The notes beneath the pieces were generated by a model. The model saw only the letters and a program-made list of their open reading frames with translations, was not told the origin of the DNA and did no database searches. Positions 1 through 7,940 of a DNA stretch of 10,913 nucleotides are shown here, one piece after another (positions within the stretch are counted from its first letter, which is position 1; every line of letters begins with the position of its first letter). This DNA comes from DATAEK01 sp036258055 (GTDB taxonomy: Bacteria; Acidobacteriota; Vicinamibacteria; Vicinamibacterales; 2-12-FULL-66-21), in the NCBI GenBank assembly GCA_036258055.1, contig DATAEK010000117.1, positions 1 through 10,913 of the forward strand. The letters are read 5' to 3'. Position numbers and translations under genes: made by a program.

Positions 1-26
1 GGACGGAACACTTGAGGACGCCAAGG

Positions 27-101
27 CCGCCCGTCGGAGACGGGCGGACAGGCCGAAGGCCGTCGCGCGAAGCGCGTAAGCGAGCGGGGGTGGGGCCCCG
101 C
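27..101. repeat. Cluster of GC-rich hairpins downstream of the PiT gene
   Basis: Four hairpins lie nearly end to end. The first is a perfect 9-bp stem, CCGCCCGTC (27-35) with GACGGGCGG (39-47), around a 3-nt loop. The second is GGCC-GAA-GGCC (51-61). The third is CGCGC-GAA-GCGCG (64-76). The fourth is GCGGGG (84-89) with CCCCGC (96-101) around 6 nt. Read on the minus strand, which is the direction of PiT transcription, the two middle loops are TTC. No T-run follows, so this is not a classical intrinsic terminator. It may be a termination or mRNA-end structure for the PiT operon, or a copy of a dispersed genomic repeat. Short open frames run in from the left edge on the plus strand (to stops at 77-79 and 108-110), but I recognise no protein in them. 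Confidence 0.55.
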
Positions 102-142
102 GAGCCCTGAGAGATGCGGGCAGCGGGTATCGAAGAATTCTT

Positions 143-1144
143 CTACGGCGCGATGGTGTTCGACACGATCGCATACGTCAGCGCGGCGATCAGCGCCGAG
201 GCAGGGATCGTGAGAATCCACGCCCAGATGATCCGACCCGCGACACCCCACCTGACGGCCGACAGCCGTTTGATCGAGCCGACCCCCATGATCGCGCCGG
301 TGATCGTATGAGTCGTGCTGACCGGGACGCCGAGATGCGTCGCCGTGAAGAGTGAGATCGCACCCGCGGTCTCCGCCGCGAAGCCGCCGACCGGCTGCAG
401 CTTCGTGATCTTCGAGCCCATGGTGTGGATGATTCGCCAGCCTCCCGACAGCGTCCCCAGGGCAATTGCGGCGTGCGCGATCAGGATCACCCACAGGTCG
501 ATCCGGAACGCGCTGATGTAGCCACCGGCGAACAGCACGCCAGCGATGATCCCCATCGTCTTCTGCGCATCGTTGCCGCCGTGACCGAGACTGTAAGCGG
601 CGGCAGACAGCAGCTGCAGGCGCCGGAACCAGTGGTCGACTTTGCCCGGCGACGTCCGATGGAAGATCCATTGGACGGCCACCATGATCAGAAAGCCGAG
701 CGCCATGCCGATGAGCGGCGCCAGCACGATGAAGATGAGCGTCTTGGTCCAGCCTGCCGGAATGATCGCGCCCCAGCCGGCTTTCGTGACTGCGGCCCCG
801 GCGTAGCCGCCGATGAGCGCGTGGGACGAGCTCGTCGGCAGGCCGTAGTACCACGTGATCAAATCCCAGACGATCGCGCCGAGGAGGCCCGAAAAGATGA
901 CCGAGAACGTCACGATCCGGATGTCCACGAGTCCGGACCCGACGGTCTTCGCGACGGCGGTGCCGAAGGTGAAGGCCGCGACGAAGTTGAAAAACGCAGC
1001 CCAGATGACGGCCTTCCCCGGCGACAGCACACGCGTCGACACGACGGTGGCGATGGAGTTGGCCGCGTCGTGGAATCCGTTGATGTAGTCGAAGACGAGG
1101 GCGACGACAATCAGCGCAGCGACCGCCAGGAAAGTCTGATCCAT
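143..1144 (-). CDS. pit: PiT-family inorganic phosphate transporter (low affinity)
   Basis: This is a 333-residue inner-membrane permease of the PiT/PHO4 family, which imports inorganic phosphate (usually as metal-phosphate with H+) and also carries arsenate. The family's internal duplication is visible. The first half has GFHDAANSIATVVSTRVLSP (residues 23-42) and PTSSSHALIGG (103-113). The second half has GHGGNDAQKTMGI (187-199) and PVSTTHTITGAIMG (274-287). Hydrophobic segments fill most of the rest, with a short charged loop at about 162-176. The length suits the compact bacterial PiT form. The start is the ATG at 1144-1142, 7 bp after the stop of the DUF47 gene, with no strong ribosome-binding site, so translation is probably coupled to that gene. 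Pairing with DUF47 is the usual arrangement for this type. The family call is secure; the symbol is generic. Confidence 0.95.
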   Translation of the reverse strand: MDQTFLAVAALIVVALVFDYINGFHDAANSIATVVSTRVLSPGKAVIWAAFFNFVAAFTFGTAVAKTVGSGLVDIRIVTFSVIFSGLLGAIVWDLITWYYGLPTSSSHALIGGYAGAAVTKAGWGAIIPAGWTKTLIFIVLAPLIGMALGFLIMVAVQWIFHRTSPGKVDHWFRRLQLLSAAAYSLGHGGNDAQKTMGIIAGVLFAGGYISAFRIDLWVILIAHAAIALGTLSGGWRIIHTMGSKITKLQPVGGFAAETAGAISLFTATHLGVPVSTTHTITGAIMGVGSIKRLSAVRWGVAGRIIWAWILTIPASALIAALTYAIVSNTIAP

Positions 1145-1151
1145 CCGCGGC

Positions 1152-1769
1152 TCAGGCGTGCTTCACGACGACGCCTTCGAGAACGTTGGCGACGTCCTCG
1201 CAGCGATCGGTGGCGTCCTCGAGGAAGTCCAGGATCTCCTTCCATTTCATGATGGTCACCGGGTCGCGTTCCTCCTCGAAGAGGCGGCGGACGGCGGCCT
1301 GATGCGCCCGGTCGGCCTCGTTTTCGAGCCGGTTGATCTCGACGGCGGGCTCCGCGACCCCCTGACGGCGCTCCAGTGCTTTCAGCGCCTTGACCATCTC
1401 GAGCGACGATGCCTTGATGATGCTGGCGAGGACGCGGGCATCCGGCCGCACCCGCTCGATCTGATAGAGCCGAACGATCGCCGCCGACGCGTCGACCGCG
1501 TCCATCACGTCGTCAAGCGATCGCGCGAGCGCGAAGATGTCCTCCCGATCCAACGGCGTCACGAACGTCCGGTGCAGGCGCTGGATGATCTCGTGCGTCA
1601 GGAAGTCGCACTTGTGCTCGACCTCCTTGATCTCGTCGGCCTTGTCCCAGATCGGGCGGTCCGGGAGCAGCATCGACTCCAGCAGGTCGGCCCCGTGGCT
1701 GATCTGCTCGGCCAACGCGACGAAATCGTCATAAAACCGCTCTTCACGCGGGATCAGTCTGAAGCGCAC
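1152..1769 (-). CDS. DUF47 family (PhoU-like) regulator of the PiT transporter
   Basis: This is a 205-residue, mostly helical soluble protein of the DUF47/PhoU_div family. Proteins of this family are encoded next to PiT transporters and are thought to control their activity in the cytoplasm. Family hallmarks visible are EHKCDFLTHEI followed by a TFVTPLDREDIFALA stretch, SLDDVMDAVD, the repeat-like NRLENEADRAH, and a C-terminal WKEILDFLEDATDRCEDVAN segment. The acidic E/D-x-x-x-D positions match PhoU-type metal-cluster motifs. The start is a GTG at 1769-1767, supported by a GGGAGG ribosome-binding site 4 nt upstream. It is the first gene of a two-gene operon with PiT and is read divergently from the TonB receptor. 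It is related to PhoU but should not be called PhoU itself, and no true phoU is seen beside the pst genes here. Confidence 0.92.
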   Translation of the reverse strand: MRFRLIPREERFYDDFVALAEQISHGADLLESMLLPDRPIWDKADEIKEVEHKCDFLTHEIIQRLHRTFVTPLDREDIFALARSLDDVMDAVDASAAIVRLYQIERVRPDARVLASIIKASSLEMVKALKALERRQGVAEPAVEINRLENEADRAHQAAVRRLFEEERDPVTIMKWKEILDFLEDATDRCEDVANVLEGVVVKHA

Positions 1770-2016
1770 GCATCCTCCCGCCGGAATCTTAGCAGATCAC
1801 GATCAGATTTAACGGCTTTGTCGCACACGTAACATCGCACACCACCGCACACGCGAAGAACGAATCGGCGAAGCGAAGGCGAGATGCCTTCACCGTTCCG
1901 CCCCTGATTTCCTGTCGTTTCCTTTAACGCCCTCGTAACAGTCACGTCATCGCTCGATCACACCCACCTCATAGGCTTCGAGCGCGTTTGTTGGCAGAAA
2001 TGCCCGAGGAGGAGAG
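1770..2016. promoter_or_regulatory. Divergent promoter region between DUF47-PiT and the TonB receptor
   Basis: This 247-nt noncoding spacer must hold promoters for both directions. On the minus strand TAAGAT (about 20 nt before the DUF47 start) could serve as a -10 box, but no good -35 is seen. At 1911-1954 there is a weak 11-bp periodicity: units beginning at 1911, 1922, 1933 and 1944 carry CTGTCG, TTTAAC, CGTAAC and CGTCAT at the same offset. This is reminiscent of the 11-bp-spaced direct repeats bound by PhoB/PhoP-type regulators. A small hairpin, GAAGGC (1875-1880) with GCCTTC (1886-1891), lies in the middle. The TonB gene has a strong ribosome-binding site (AGGAGG at 2007-2012). That this region is regulatory is near certain; the Pho-box reading is speculative. 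Confidence 0.45.
1774..1779 (-). promoter_or_regulatory. Ribosome-binding site of the DUF47 gene
   Basis: GGGAGG on the minus strand lies 4 nt before the GTG at 1769. It decides the GTG start, because the nearby ATG is out of frame. Confidence 0.7.
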
Positions 2017-5000
2017 ATGACGCTTGGCAAGTGGATGGTGGCGCTCCTGACGGCGGTGGCGTTGGTGGGCCTCCCCAGACTCGCCGTGGGGCAAACCGAT
2101 TCGGGCCGGATCAGTGGGACGATCCGCGATCAGACCGACGCGTTCGTGGCCGAGGCAACCGTCACGGTGAAGAACGAAAAGACGGGTGAAACGCGGACGA
2201 CGACCACAAATCATCAAGGCTTCTTCTCGGTCCCCGGACTGAAGCCGTCGACTTACACCGTGACGGTGAACAAGCAGGGCTTTCAGCAAATCGAGTACCC
2301 GCAGATGCCCGTCGCCGTCGGCCAGGAGTTGACGCTGGACTTCCAATTCCAGGCGACCGGCGTCACGGAAAACATCACCGTGATCGGGACCTCACCCGTC
2401 CTCGATCTCAGCTCCGCCAAGATCGGCGCCAACGTCAGCGAGCGCGAGGTACAGGGCCTGCCGGTCAACGGCCGGCAGATGTCGCAGTTGATGCTGCAGG
2501 CGCCCGGCTCCCAGAACGCCGGCACCGGCACCTGGGGTGACATTCGATTCTCCGGCCGGGCCGTCGAGCAGAACGTGATCAAATACGACGGTGTCGAAGC
2601 CTCGGGGATCATCGACTCGGCGCCGGGCGTCGCCAACGGCGAGAACGCGAGTCTCTTCAAGCTGCAGGCGAGCCTCGAGAACGTGCAGGAGTTCCGCGTG
2701 GAGTCGAGCGGCTACCCGGCCGAGTTCGGCACCGGCACCGGCGGCCAGGTGAGCGTCATCACCAAGTCGGGCGCCAATCAGTTCCGGGGTTCGGCGTTCG
2801 AATTCCTGCGTCGGGACGCGCTGGACGCCGCCAACTACTTCGATTCGTTCCGCAACGCCGACGGCAGCGTCATCGCGAAGGCCGGAAGCGCCCCAACGGT
2901 GCCGAAATCGCCGCTCAACCTCGATCAGTTCGGCGGCTCGATCGGCGGGCCGATCGTGAAGGAGCGCGCGTTCTTCTTCGGCAGCTACGAAGGCTACCGG
3001 CTGGACGCCGGCAAGAACATCATTCAAGGCGTGCCGAGCGGATCGGCCTGGGCGCGGGCGGTCCCCGCGATCGCCGGGCTTCGCTCGGGGTTCACGGCAG
3101 CAGATGCCCACCTGCTGCCTGGCGCCTCGACCGATGCGGACGTCGACATCATGCAGTGGCAGGCGACGCAGAACGTCCACGAAGACGCCTACAGTGCGCG
3201 CCTCGACTACAGGTTGAACGACAACTGGTCGTCGTACGCACGCGTGTTCCACGATCAGGCGAAGAGCCTCGATCCCCAGGACGTCAGCGGCCGTTTCTTC
3301 GCGACCACGATCAACCCCACGAACGCGATCTTCAACGTTCAGGGGATCCTTAGCGACACCACCATCAACGAGTTCAAGTTCGGGTACAACTCGGCGCCGA
3401 GCACCGTGGGCGCTCGGACGCAGCCTGGCTTTGAGAACATCTTGATCAGCCTGACCGGAAACGTCGCCAACGCCGGCATCGCGGGCCAGGGCTCGAACTC
3501 GACGCTGGCGAGTCCGGGCGGGCTCGTCCGGGTGAATAGCCAAGGCAATGGCCGCGCGGCGCCGTACGACCCGTACTCGCTGACCTTCGCTGACTCGTTG
3601 AGCAAGGTCATGGGCACGCACCTGGTGAAGGTCGGCGCCGACGTGCGAGTGATTCGGATGACCACCGACCAGCTGGGCGGCATCACCTACACATATCCGA
3701 ACGTGACCGCGTTCCTGGCGAACACGCCGACTTCTGTGCTGTATTTCGGCGACCTGAGCGAGCCGAGCCCGTTCCACAACGGGGCGACCGGAGAGAAGCA
3801 CATCAACCAGCAGTACTACGTCGGCTACGCGCAGGACGAATGGCGCGTGCGACAGAACGTCACGCTGAACTACGGTCTCCGCTACGACTACTACGTGCCG
3901 TTGACGGAAGCAGACAACCGCGTCGTCAAGCTGAACGTCGTCACGGGTCAAATCGATCCGGACACGACGCCGTTCTACAGGTCCAAGAAGACGAACTTCC
4001 AGCCCAGGCTCTCGGCCAGCTACTCGCCTACGGCCACGATGGTGGTCAAATCGGGCTTCGGGATCTTCGTCGGGCCCGGCCAGACCGAGGACCAGATTCA
4101 GCCCATCGAAGCGGAGCGGATCAGCACGTCTGTGACGAGCGGGCCGCTGCTCGCGTATCCGGTCGATCCGGCGCTCATTCGTCTGAACTTCACGAACAAC
4201 CCGAACAACCGGGCCTACGCGCCGCGCGCCTACTCCAACGATTACACCCTGCCCGAGAAGGTCTATCAGTACACCGCGTCGGTGCAGCAGGAGATCGGTG
4301 GCAACATGGCGGCGTCGGCCGCCTACGTCGGCAGCCAGGGGCGGAATCTGTTTCTCCGCAGCATCACGAACCAGATCGTCGGTGTGCAGACCCGCGGCGC
4401 GACAGCAGGCAGGGTGGTGCGTGAATTCAGCATCGTCACCTGCGCAGACGGAACCACGGGCACGGGAATCATGTGCCCCGGCTCGACCATCTCCGACGTG
4501 CAGAACCCGTACGCCGAAGTCGACTACAAGACCAGCGGCGGCCACGATAGCTACAACGCGTTGCAGCTCGCGCTCACGCGGCGGTCTTCGCGCGGTCTCG
4601 CGTTGAACGCTCAGTACACGCTGGCGTCCAGCAGGGGCACCACCGGCGGGTCCAACGAGGCAAGAACGGCAGGCAACGCGGCGAGCCTGCCGTCGGAGCG
4701 TCCCGCGAACAGAGCGAACATCGCCGAATGGGACGGCTACGAGGACGGCTACAACCTGTTCGATGTTCGGCACACGTTCAACTTGAGCGCTCTCTACTCG
4801 ACTCCCGGCGACGGACTGCTCACCGGCGGCTGGTCGTTCGGCGGCATCATGAACGCGCGCAGCGGCCTCCCGATCGAGGTGCAGATCGCGCGCAACGACA
4901 TCGTCTACGTTGACGGTTCCGGAAGCGTGTTCCTCAACCCGGCGGCCGACCGTACCGCCGTGGTCAATACGCCGGGCGGCGGCGCCTCGCGAAACGTGCG

Positions 5001-5433
5001 CCGTCCCAATCTCGTGCCCGGCGTGAGTGCCTTCATCAAGGACGGCGGGCTGCTCTTCTTGAACCCGGCCGCGTTCACCACGCCGACGCCCGGCACGAAC
5101 GGCAATCTCGAGCGCAACTCGATCCACGGACCGAACTTCTGGCAGGTCGACGCGGTCGTGGCCAAGCGGATCGGTCCGAGGAGCGGCCCCAGCGGCGAAG
5201 TGCGAATGGAGATTTTCAACATCTTCAACCACACCAACCTGGCCGGGATCAGCGCTACGCTGCCGAACGCCCTGCCCAGCAACGCCTTGACCGAGGCCAA
5301 CAAGGTTCAGCCAGACCAGCCTTACACGGCGGGAGCGGCAGGTTCGTTCGGACGGGCGTTGCAGACGGTCGGCACGACGGTCGGCATCGGGACGAACCGC
5401 CAAATCCAGTTGGCGTTCCGGTTCAACTTCTAA
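2017..5433 (+). CDS. Oar-like TonB-dependent outer-membrane receptor with carboxypeptidase-regulatory-like domain
   Basis: This 1138-residue protein is a member of the Oar-like TonB-dependent receptors abundant in Acidobacteriota. A signal peptide covers residues 1-25, with likely cleavage after AVG before Q26. Residues 30-115 form a carboxypeptidase-regulatory-like beta-sandwich (SGRISGTIRDQTDAFVAEAT, then a GFFSVPGLKPSTYTVTV stretch). ENITVIG (118-124) resembles a TonB box. The plug follows at about 135-250, with LPVNGRQMSQLML (148-160) and GTGGQVSVITKSG (240-252). The remainder is a beta-barrel rich in aromatic strands and ends in FRFNF, the terminal Phe expected for outer-membrane insertion. 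The ATG at 2017 follows AGGAGG by 4 nt. The ligand cannot be read from sequence. Phosphate genes on both sides suggest a phosphorus-containing substrate, but this family also takes up peptides, glycans and polymers. The gene is complete and ends before a palindrome that may terminate it. Confidence 0.92.
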   Translation: MTLGKWMVALLTAVALVGLPRLAVGQTDSGRISGTIRDQTDAFVAEATVTVKNEKTGETRTTTTNHQGFFSVPGLKPSTYTVTVNKQGFQQIEYPQMPVAVGQELTLDFQFQATGVTENITVIGTSPVLDLSSAKIGANVSEREVQGLPVNGRQMSQLMLQAPGSQNAGTGTWGDIRFSGRAVEQNVIKYDGVEASGIIDSAPGVANGENASLFKLQASLENVQEFRVESSGYPAEFGTGTGGQVSVITKSGANQFRGSAFEFLRRDALDAANYFDSFRNADGSVIAKAGSAPTVPKSPLNLDQFGGSIGGPIVKERAFFFGSYEGYRLDAGKNIIQGVPSGSAWARAVPAIAGLRSGFTAADAHLLPGASTDADVDIMQWQATQNVHEDAYSARLDYRLNDNWSSYARVFHDQAKSLDPQDVSGRFFATTINPTNAIFNVQGILSDTTINEFKFGYNSAPSTVGARTQPGFENILISLTGNVANAGIAGQGSNSTLASPGGLVRVNSQGNGRAAPYDPYSLTFADSLSKVMGTHLVKVGADVRVIRMTTDQLGGITYTYPNVTAFLANTPTSVLYFGDLSEPSPFHNGATGEKHINQQYYVGYAQDEWRVRQNVTLNYGLRYDYYVPLTEADNRVVKLNVVTGQIDPDTTPFYRSKKTNFQPRLSASYSPTATMVVKSGFGIFVGPGQTEDQIQPIEAERISTSVTSGPLLAYPVDPALIRLNFTNNPNNRAYAPRAYSNDYTLPEKVYQYTASVQQEIGGNMAASAAYVGSQGRNLFLRSITNQIVGVQTRGATAGRVVREFSIVTCADGTTGTGIMCPGSTISDVQNPYAEVDYKTSGGHDSYNALQLALTRRSSRGLALNAQYTLASSRGTTGGSNEARTAGNAASLPSERPANRANIAEWDGYEDGYNLFDVRHTFNLSALYSTPGDGLLTGGWSFGGIMNARSGLPIEVQIARNDIVYVDGSGSVFLNPAADRTAVVNTPGGGASRNVRRPNLVPGVSAFIKDGGLLFLNPAAFTTPTPGTNGNLERNSIHGPNFWQVDAVVAKRIGPRSGPSGEVRMEIFNIFNHTNLAGISATLPNALPSNALTEANKVQPDQPYTAGAAGSFGRALQTVGTTVGIGTNRQIQLAFRFNF

Positions 5434-5445
5434 GGGGACTTCGAT

Positions 5446-5517
5446 AGCCGCTACCCGCTGTCCGCGATCCGCTGTTGCTAATCAGCCACAGCGGACAGCG
5501 GATGGCGGATAGCGGCT
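5446..5517. repeat. Heptamer-built palindrome (two 30-bp arms) after the TonB receptor gene
   Basis: The arms at 5446-5475 and 5488-5517 are imperfect inverted repeats (25 of 30 positions match) around a 12-nt loop. Each arm is four tandem heptamers. The left arm reads CCGCTAC, CCGCTGT, CCGCGAT, CCGCTGT. The right arm reads ACAGCGG, ACAGCGG, ATGGCGG, ATAGCGG. It starts 12 nt after the receptor stop codon and would fold into a long stem in RNA. There is no T-run, so it is either a Rho-independent-like end structure without a U-tail, an mRNA-stabilising hairpin, or a copy of a dispersed palindromic element. Confidence 0.7.
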
Positions 5518-5685
5518 CCGTCTGCTTCAGCCGAGATTTAACCTCCCCGAAATCTGGGCGTTACCCCCCCATAATCCCGACTTCCTAAGCTGCGACCCAT
5601 GGGATGCCCGCTCGCCGCGACACGGCCGCATGTGCCGTCCGTCCCGTCGAATACAATCCGGGCACTTCCCATCGTCTTCATCTTC

Positions 5686-5691
5686 AGGAGG
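5686..5691 (+). promoter_or_regulatory. Ribosome-binding site that fixes the TTG start of the porin
   Basis: A perfect AGGAGG sits 6 nt before the TTG at 5698. It places the start there rather than at the in-frame ATG at 5599, which would add 33 residues in front of the signal peptide. Confidence 0.8.
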
Positions 5692-5697
5692 TTGACT

Positions 5698-6804
5698 TTG
5701 TCCGTTCGTGCGCTCAGGTTCTTGCTTGCAGGCGCCGTAGTCATTGGCAGCGTGATCCCCTGCGCCGCGCAAGTCACCCCGGCGCAGACCATCACACCGC
5801 CGGACGATACGCCATCCATCCGGATTGGTGCCGTCATCTTCACCGACTTCACGATTCAGACAGAGCCCAAGATTACGGACGTCGACGGCAACCAGGTGGA
5901 TCTCTCGTCGTTCAACATCGGCCGGGCCTACCTCAACGTCACCGGCAACATCAATCACCGCATCGCGTTCCGCATCACCCCTGACATCACACGAGAGACG
6001 GCCGTGGGCCCGGTGGTTTCGGGCAGCTACGTCTTCAGGCTCAAGTACGCGTACGTGCAGTTCAACCTGGACGACTGGATGACCCGCGGATCATGGGTTC
6101 GGCTCGGCATGCAGCAGACCCCGTGGGTCGACTTCGAAGAGGGCATCTACCGCTACCGGTTCCAGGGCACGGTCTTCTCGGAACGCGAAGCGTTCCTCTC
6201 GTCGTCGGACGTCGGTGCTTCGTTTCATTACAACTTCGCGCGGAACTACGGTGAGGTTCACGCCGGTTTCTACAACGGCGACAACTACAACCGGTTCGAG
6301 ACGAATGACCAGAAGGCATTCGAGATCCGCGGGACGCTCCGGCCGCTTCCGATGAGTCCGCTTCTCCGCGGTCTGCGACTCACAGGTTTCTACGACCACG
6401 ACGCCTACGTAAAGGACGCGGAACGGCGCCGGGGGATCTTCGCGGTGACGTTCGAGCATCCGCACGTCAACGCCGCCTTCCAATATCTGAACACAGCGGA
6501 TCAGACACGGGCGAACGCGCAGCCGCCGGTCCCGAAGGTCGATTCCAAGGGCTACTCGATCTGGGTCACGCCGCGTGCCACCAACGGCATGGAGGGCCTC
6601 CTCCGCTTCGATCACCTCGAACCGAACGACGATCTGCCCGGAAAGCGGGATCGCATCATCGGCGGCGTCGCGTACTGGTTCCCGCATCAGGGCAACGTCG
6701 CGACTGCGCTGCTCTTCGACATCGAGAACGTGGACAACCACGACTTCGTGCCCGCGCGCGCCGACGAGCGGCGGTTTGCGGTTCACGCGCTCGTGCAATT
6801 CTAG
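5698..6804 (+). CDS. Outer-membrane porin, phosphate-selective porin O/P type
   Basis: This is a 368-residue beta-barrel protein. It is read as a member of the Porin_O_P family (OprP/OprO type), whose characterised members pass phosphate or polyphosphate across the outer membrane. With the TTG start at 5698 the N-terminus is a clean signal peptide (MSVRALRFLLAGAVVIGSV, then IPCAA) with cleavage before Q25. The mature part opens with IRIGAVIFTDFTIQ and continues through alternating amphipathic strands such as FNIGRAYLNVTGNINHRIAF, WVRLGMQQTPWVDFEE and AEVHAGF-like segments. It ends in the outer-membrane sorting sequence VHALVQF with a terminal Phe. It lies 93 bp upstream of pstS in the same direction, so it may share the pst transcript or regulation. 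Porin nature is well supported. Phosphate selectivity is inferred from family resemblance and context, since I cannot identify the arginine/lysine binding site directly. Confidence 0.78.
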   Translation: MSVRALRFLLAGAVVIGSVIPCAAQVTPAQTITPPDDTPSIRIGAVIFTDFTIQTEPKITDVDGNQVDLSSFNIGRAYLNVTGNINHRIAFRITPDITRETAVGPVVSGSYVFRLKYAYVQFNLDDWMTRGSWVRLGMQQTPWVDFEEGIYRYRFQGTVFSEREAFLSSSDVGASFHYNFARNYGEVHAGFYNGDNYNRFETNDQKAFEIRGTLRPLPMSPLLRGLRLTGFYDHDAYVKDAERRRGIFAVTFEHPHVNAAFQYLNTADQTRANAQPPVPKVDSKGYSIWVTPRATNGMEGLLRFDHLEPNDDLPGKRDRIIGGVAYWFPHQGNVATALLFDIENVDNHDFVPARADERRFAVHALVQF

Positions 6805-6884
6805 GAAACGCCAGGACCGTTCGTCACGAGATGCAGAGGACGGCTCACAATGTTAGAGGATGCGGCCGTTAGCGCAGCCAACCC

Positions 6885-6889
6885 GGAGG
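6885..6889 (+). promoter_or_regulatory. Ribosome-binding site that fixes the pstS start
   Basis: GGAGG lies 8 nt before the ATG at 6898. The earlier in-frame ATG at 6850 has no such site and would put 16 polar residues before the signal peptide. Confidence 0.75.
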
Positions 6890-6897
6890 ATAAAGTC

Positions 6898-7920
6898 ATG
6901 AAGTTCCTGAAGCACGCAACGATCGCGGGCGCGGCTCTCGCACTGGCCACGGCCACGCTCGTCGCCCAGCAGATCACCGGCGCCGGCGCCACGTTTCCCA
7001 ATCCGATCTATTCGAAGTGGTTCTCGGAGTACAAGAAGCTCCATTCGGACGTCGAGATCAACTACCAATCGATCGGATCGGGCGGCGGGATTCGTCAGAT
7101 CACTCAGCGGACGGTGTTCTTCGGCGCGACGGATGGGCCGATGACCGACGATCAGCTCCAGGCGGCGCCGGGCAAGATCCTCCACTTCCCGACTGTCCTC
7201 GGAGCCGTCGTGCCCGTCTACAACGTCCCGGGTGTTTCGACAGAGCTGAAGTTCACCGGACAGCTCCTCGCGAACATCTTCCTGGGGTCGGTCACGAAAT
7301 GGAACGATCCGCAAATCGCGAAGCTCAACCCGGGTGTGAACCTGCCTGCCACGGACATCACGGTCGTACACCGCTCGGATGGATCGGGCACCTCGTACAT
7401 CTGGGTGGACTACCTGTCCAAGATTTCCCCGGAGTGGAAGAAGCGAGTCGGAGTCGCGACGTCGGTGAACTGGCCCGTCGGCGTGGGCGGCAAAGGGAAT
7501 GAAGGCGTTTCGGGCCTCGTCTCTCAGACGCCAGGGGCACTCGGGTACGTCGAGCTGATCTATGCGCTTCAGACCAAGATCTCGTACGGAAGCGTGCAGA
7601 ACATGGCCGGCAAATTCATCCGAGCGTCGACCGAATCGGTCACCGCGGCCGCAGCAGCAGCCGCCGGGCAGATGCCGGCCGACTTCCGCGTCTCGATCAC
7701 CAACGCGCCGGGTGATAACGCATATCCGATCTCGTCGTTCACATGGCTACTTTTCTATGAGAGTCCGCAGGACAAGGCGCAGGCAAAGAAAATGGTCGAG
7801 TTCATGAAGTGGGCTCTGACCGATGGTCAGAAGTTCGCGTCGGACCTTGGGTATGCTCCACTCCCGAAGGAAGTCGTCGATCTGGAGATGAAAGCGCTGC
7901 AGAGGATCAAGACACAGTGA
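6898..7920 (+). CDS. pstS: Periplasmic phosphate-binding protein PstS
   Basis: This is the 340-residue substrate-binding component of the high-affinity phosphate ABC transporter; it captures phosphate in the periplasm and delivers it to PstCA. The signal peptide is MKFLKHATIAGAALALATAT followed by LVA, with cleavage near A23. There is no lipobox cysteine, so it is a soluble periplasmic protein. Typical PstS motifs in order are GAGATFP (28-34), IGSGGGI (59-65), FGATDGP (75-81), RSDGSGTS (159-166), GALGYVE (213-219) and TNAPGDNAYPI (268-278). The Ser, Asp, Arg and Thr residues in these motifs correspond to the phosphate ligands of the family. An alanine run (250-256) sits in a surface helix. 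The gene follows the porin by 93 bp and precedes pstC by 124 bp, a spacer containing a hairpin and a copy of part of this gene. Confidence 0.96.
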   Translation: MKFLKHATIAGAALALATATLVAQQITGAGATFPNPIYSKWFSEYKKLHSDVEINYQSIGSGGGIRQITQRTVFFGATDGPMTDDQLQAAPGKILHFPTVLGAVVPVYNVPGVSTELKFTGQLLANIFLGSVTKWNDPQIAKLNPGVNLPATDITVVHRSDGSGTSYIWVDYLSKISPEWKKRVGVATSVNWPVGVGGKGNEGVSGLVSQTPGALGYVELIYALQTKISYGSVQNMAGKFIRASTESVTAAAAAAAGQMPADFRVSITNAPGDNAYPISSFTWLLFYESPQDKAQAKKMVEFMKWALTDGQKFASDLGYAPLPKEVVDLEMKALQRIKTQ

Positions 7921-7940
7921 GGCTGCGAGATCGAACCTCG

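Larger units (their letters stand above)
5434..5697 (+). promoter_or_regulatory. Intergenic region upstream of the porin gene
   Basis: After the palindrome, 5518-5697 is noncoding. CATAAT at 5570-5575 could be a -10 box, without a recognisable -35. A short inverted repeat, AGATTT (5534-5539) and AAATCT (5550-5555), lies just upstream and could be an operator. TTAACC and GTTACC also occur here, but with 23-bp spacing they do not fit an 11-bp Pho-box register. Confidence 0.3.

Noticed and set aside
425..1252. A 275-codon plus-strand frame opposite PiT and DUF47
   Set aside because: Composition is Arg/Asp-rich and low in hydrophobic structure; the minus strand encodes two clear families across it.
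2392..5403. A 1003-codon open frame on the minus strand opposite the TonB receptor
   Set aside because: It is the antisense shadow of a high-GC gene. Its product is arginine/valine-rich without recognisable domains, while the plus strand has a full signal peptide, plug and barrel.
5599..5697. N-terminal extension of the porin from ATG 5599
   Set aside because: It would bury the signal peptide and has no ribosome-binding site, whereas AGGAGG sits 6 nt before the TTG at 5698.
6805..6897. A Pho box or separate promoter just upstream of pstS
   Set aside because: Two GTTAG copies are present but 16 bp apart, out of the 11-bp register, and no -35/-10 pair is recognisable.
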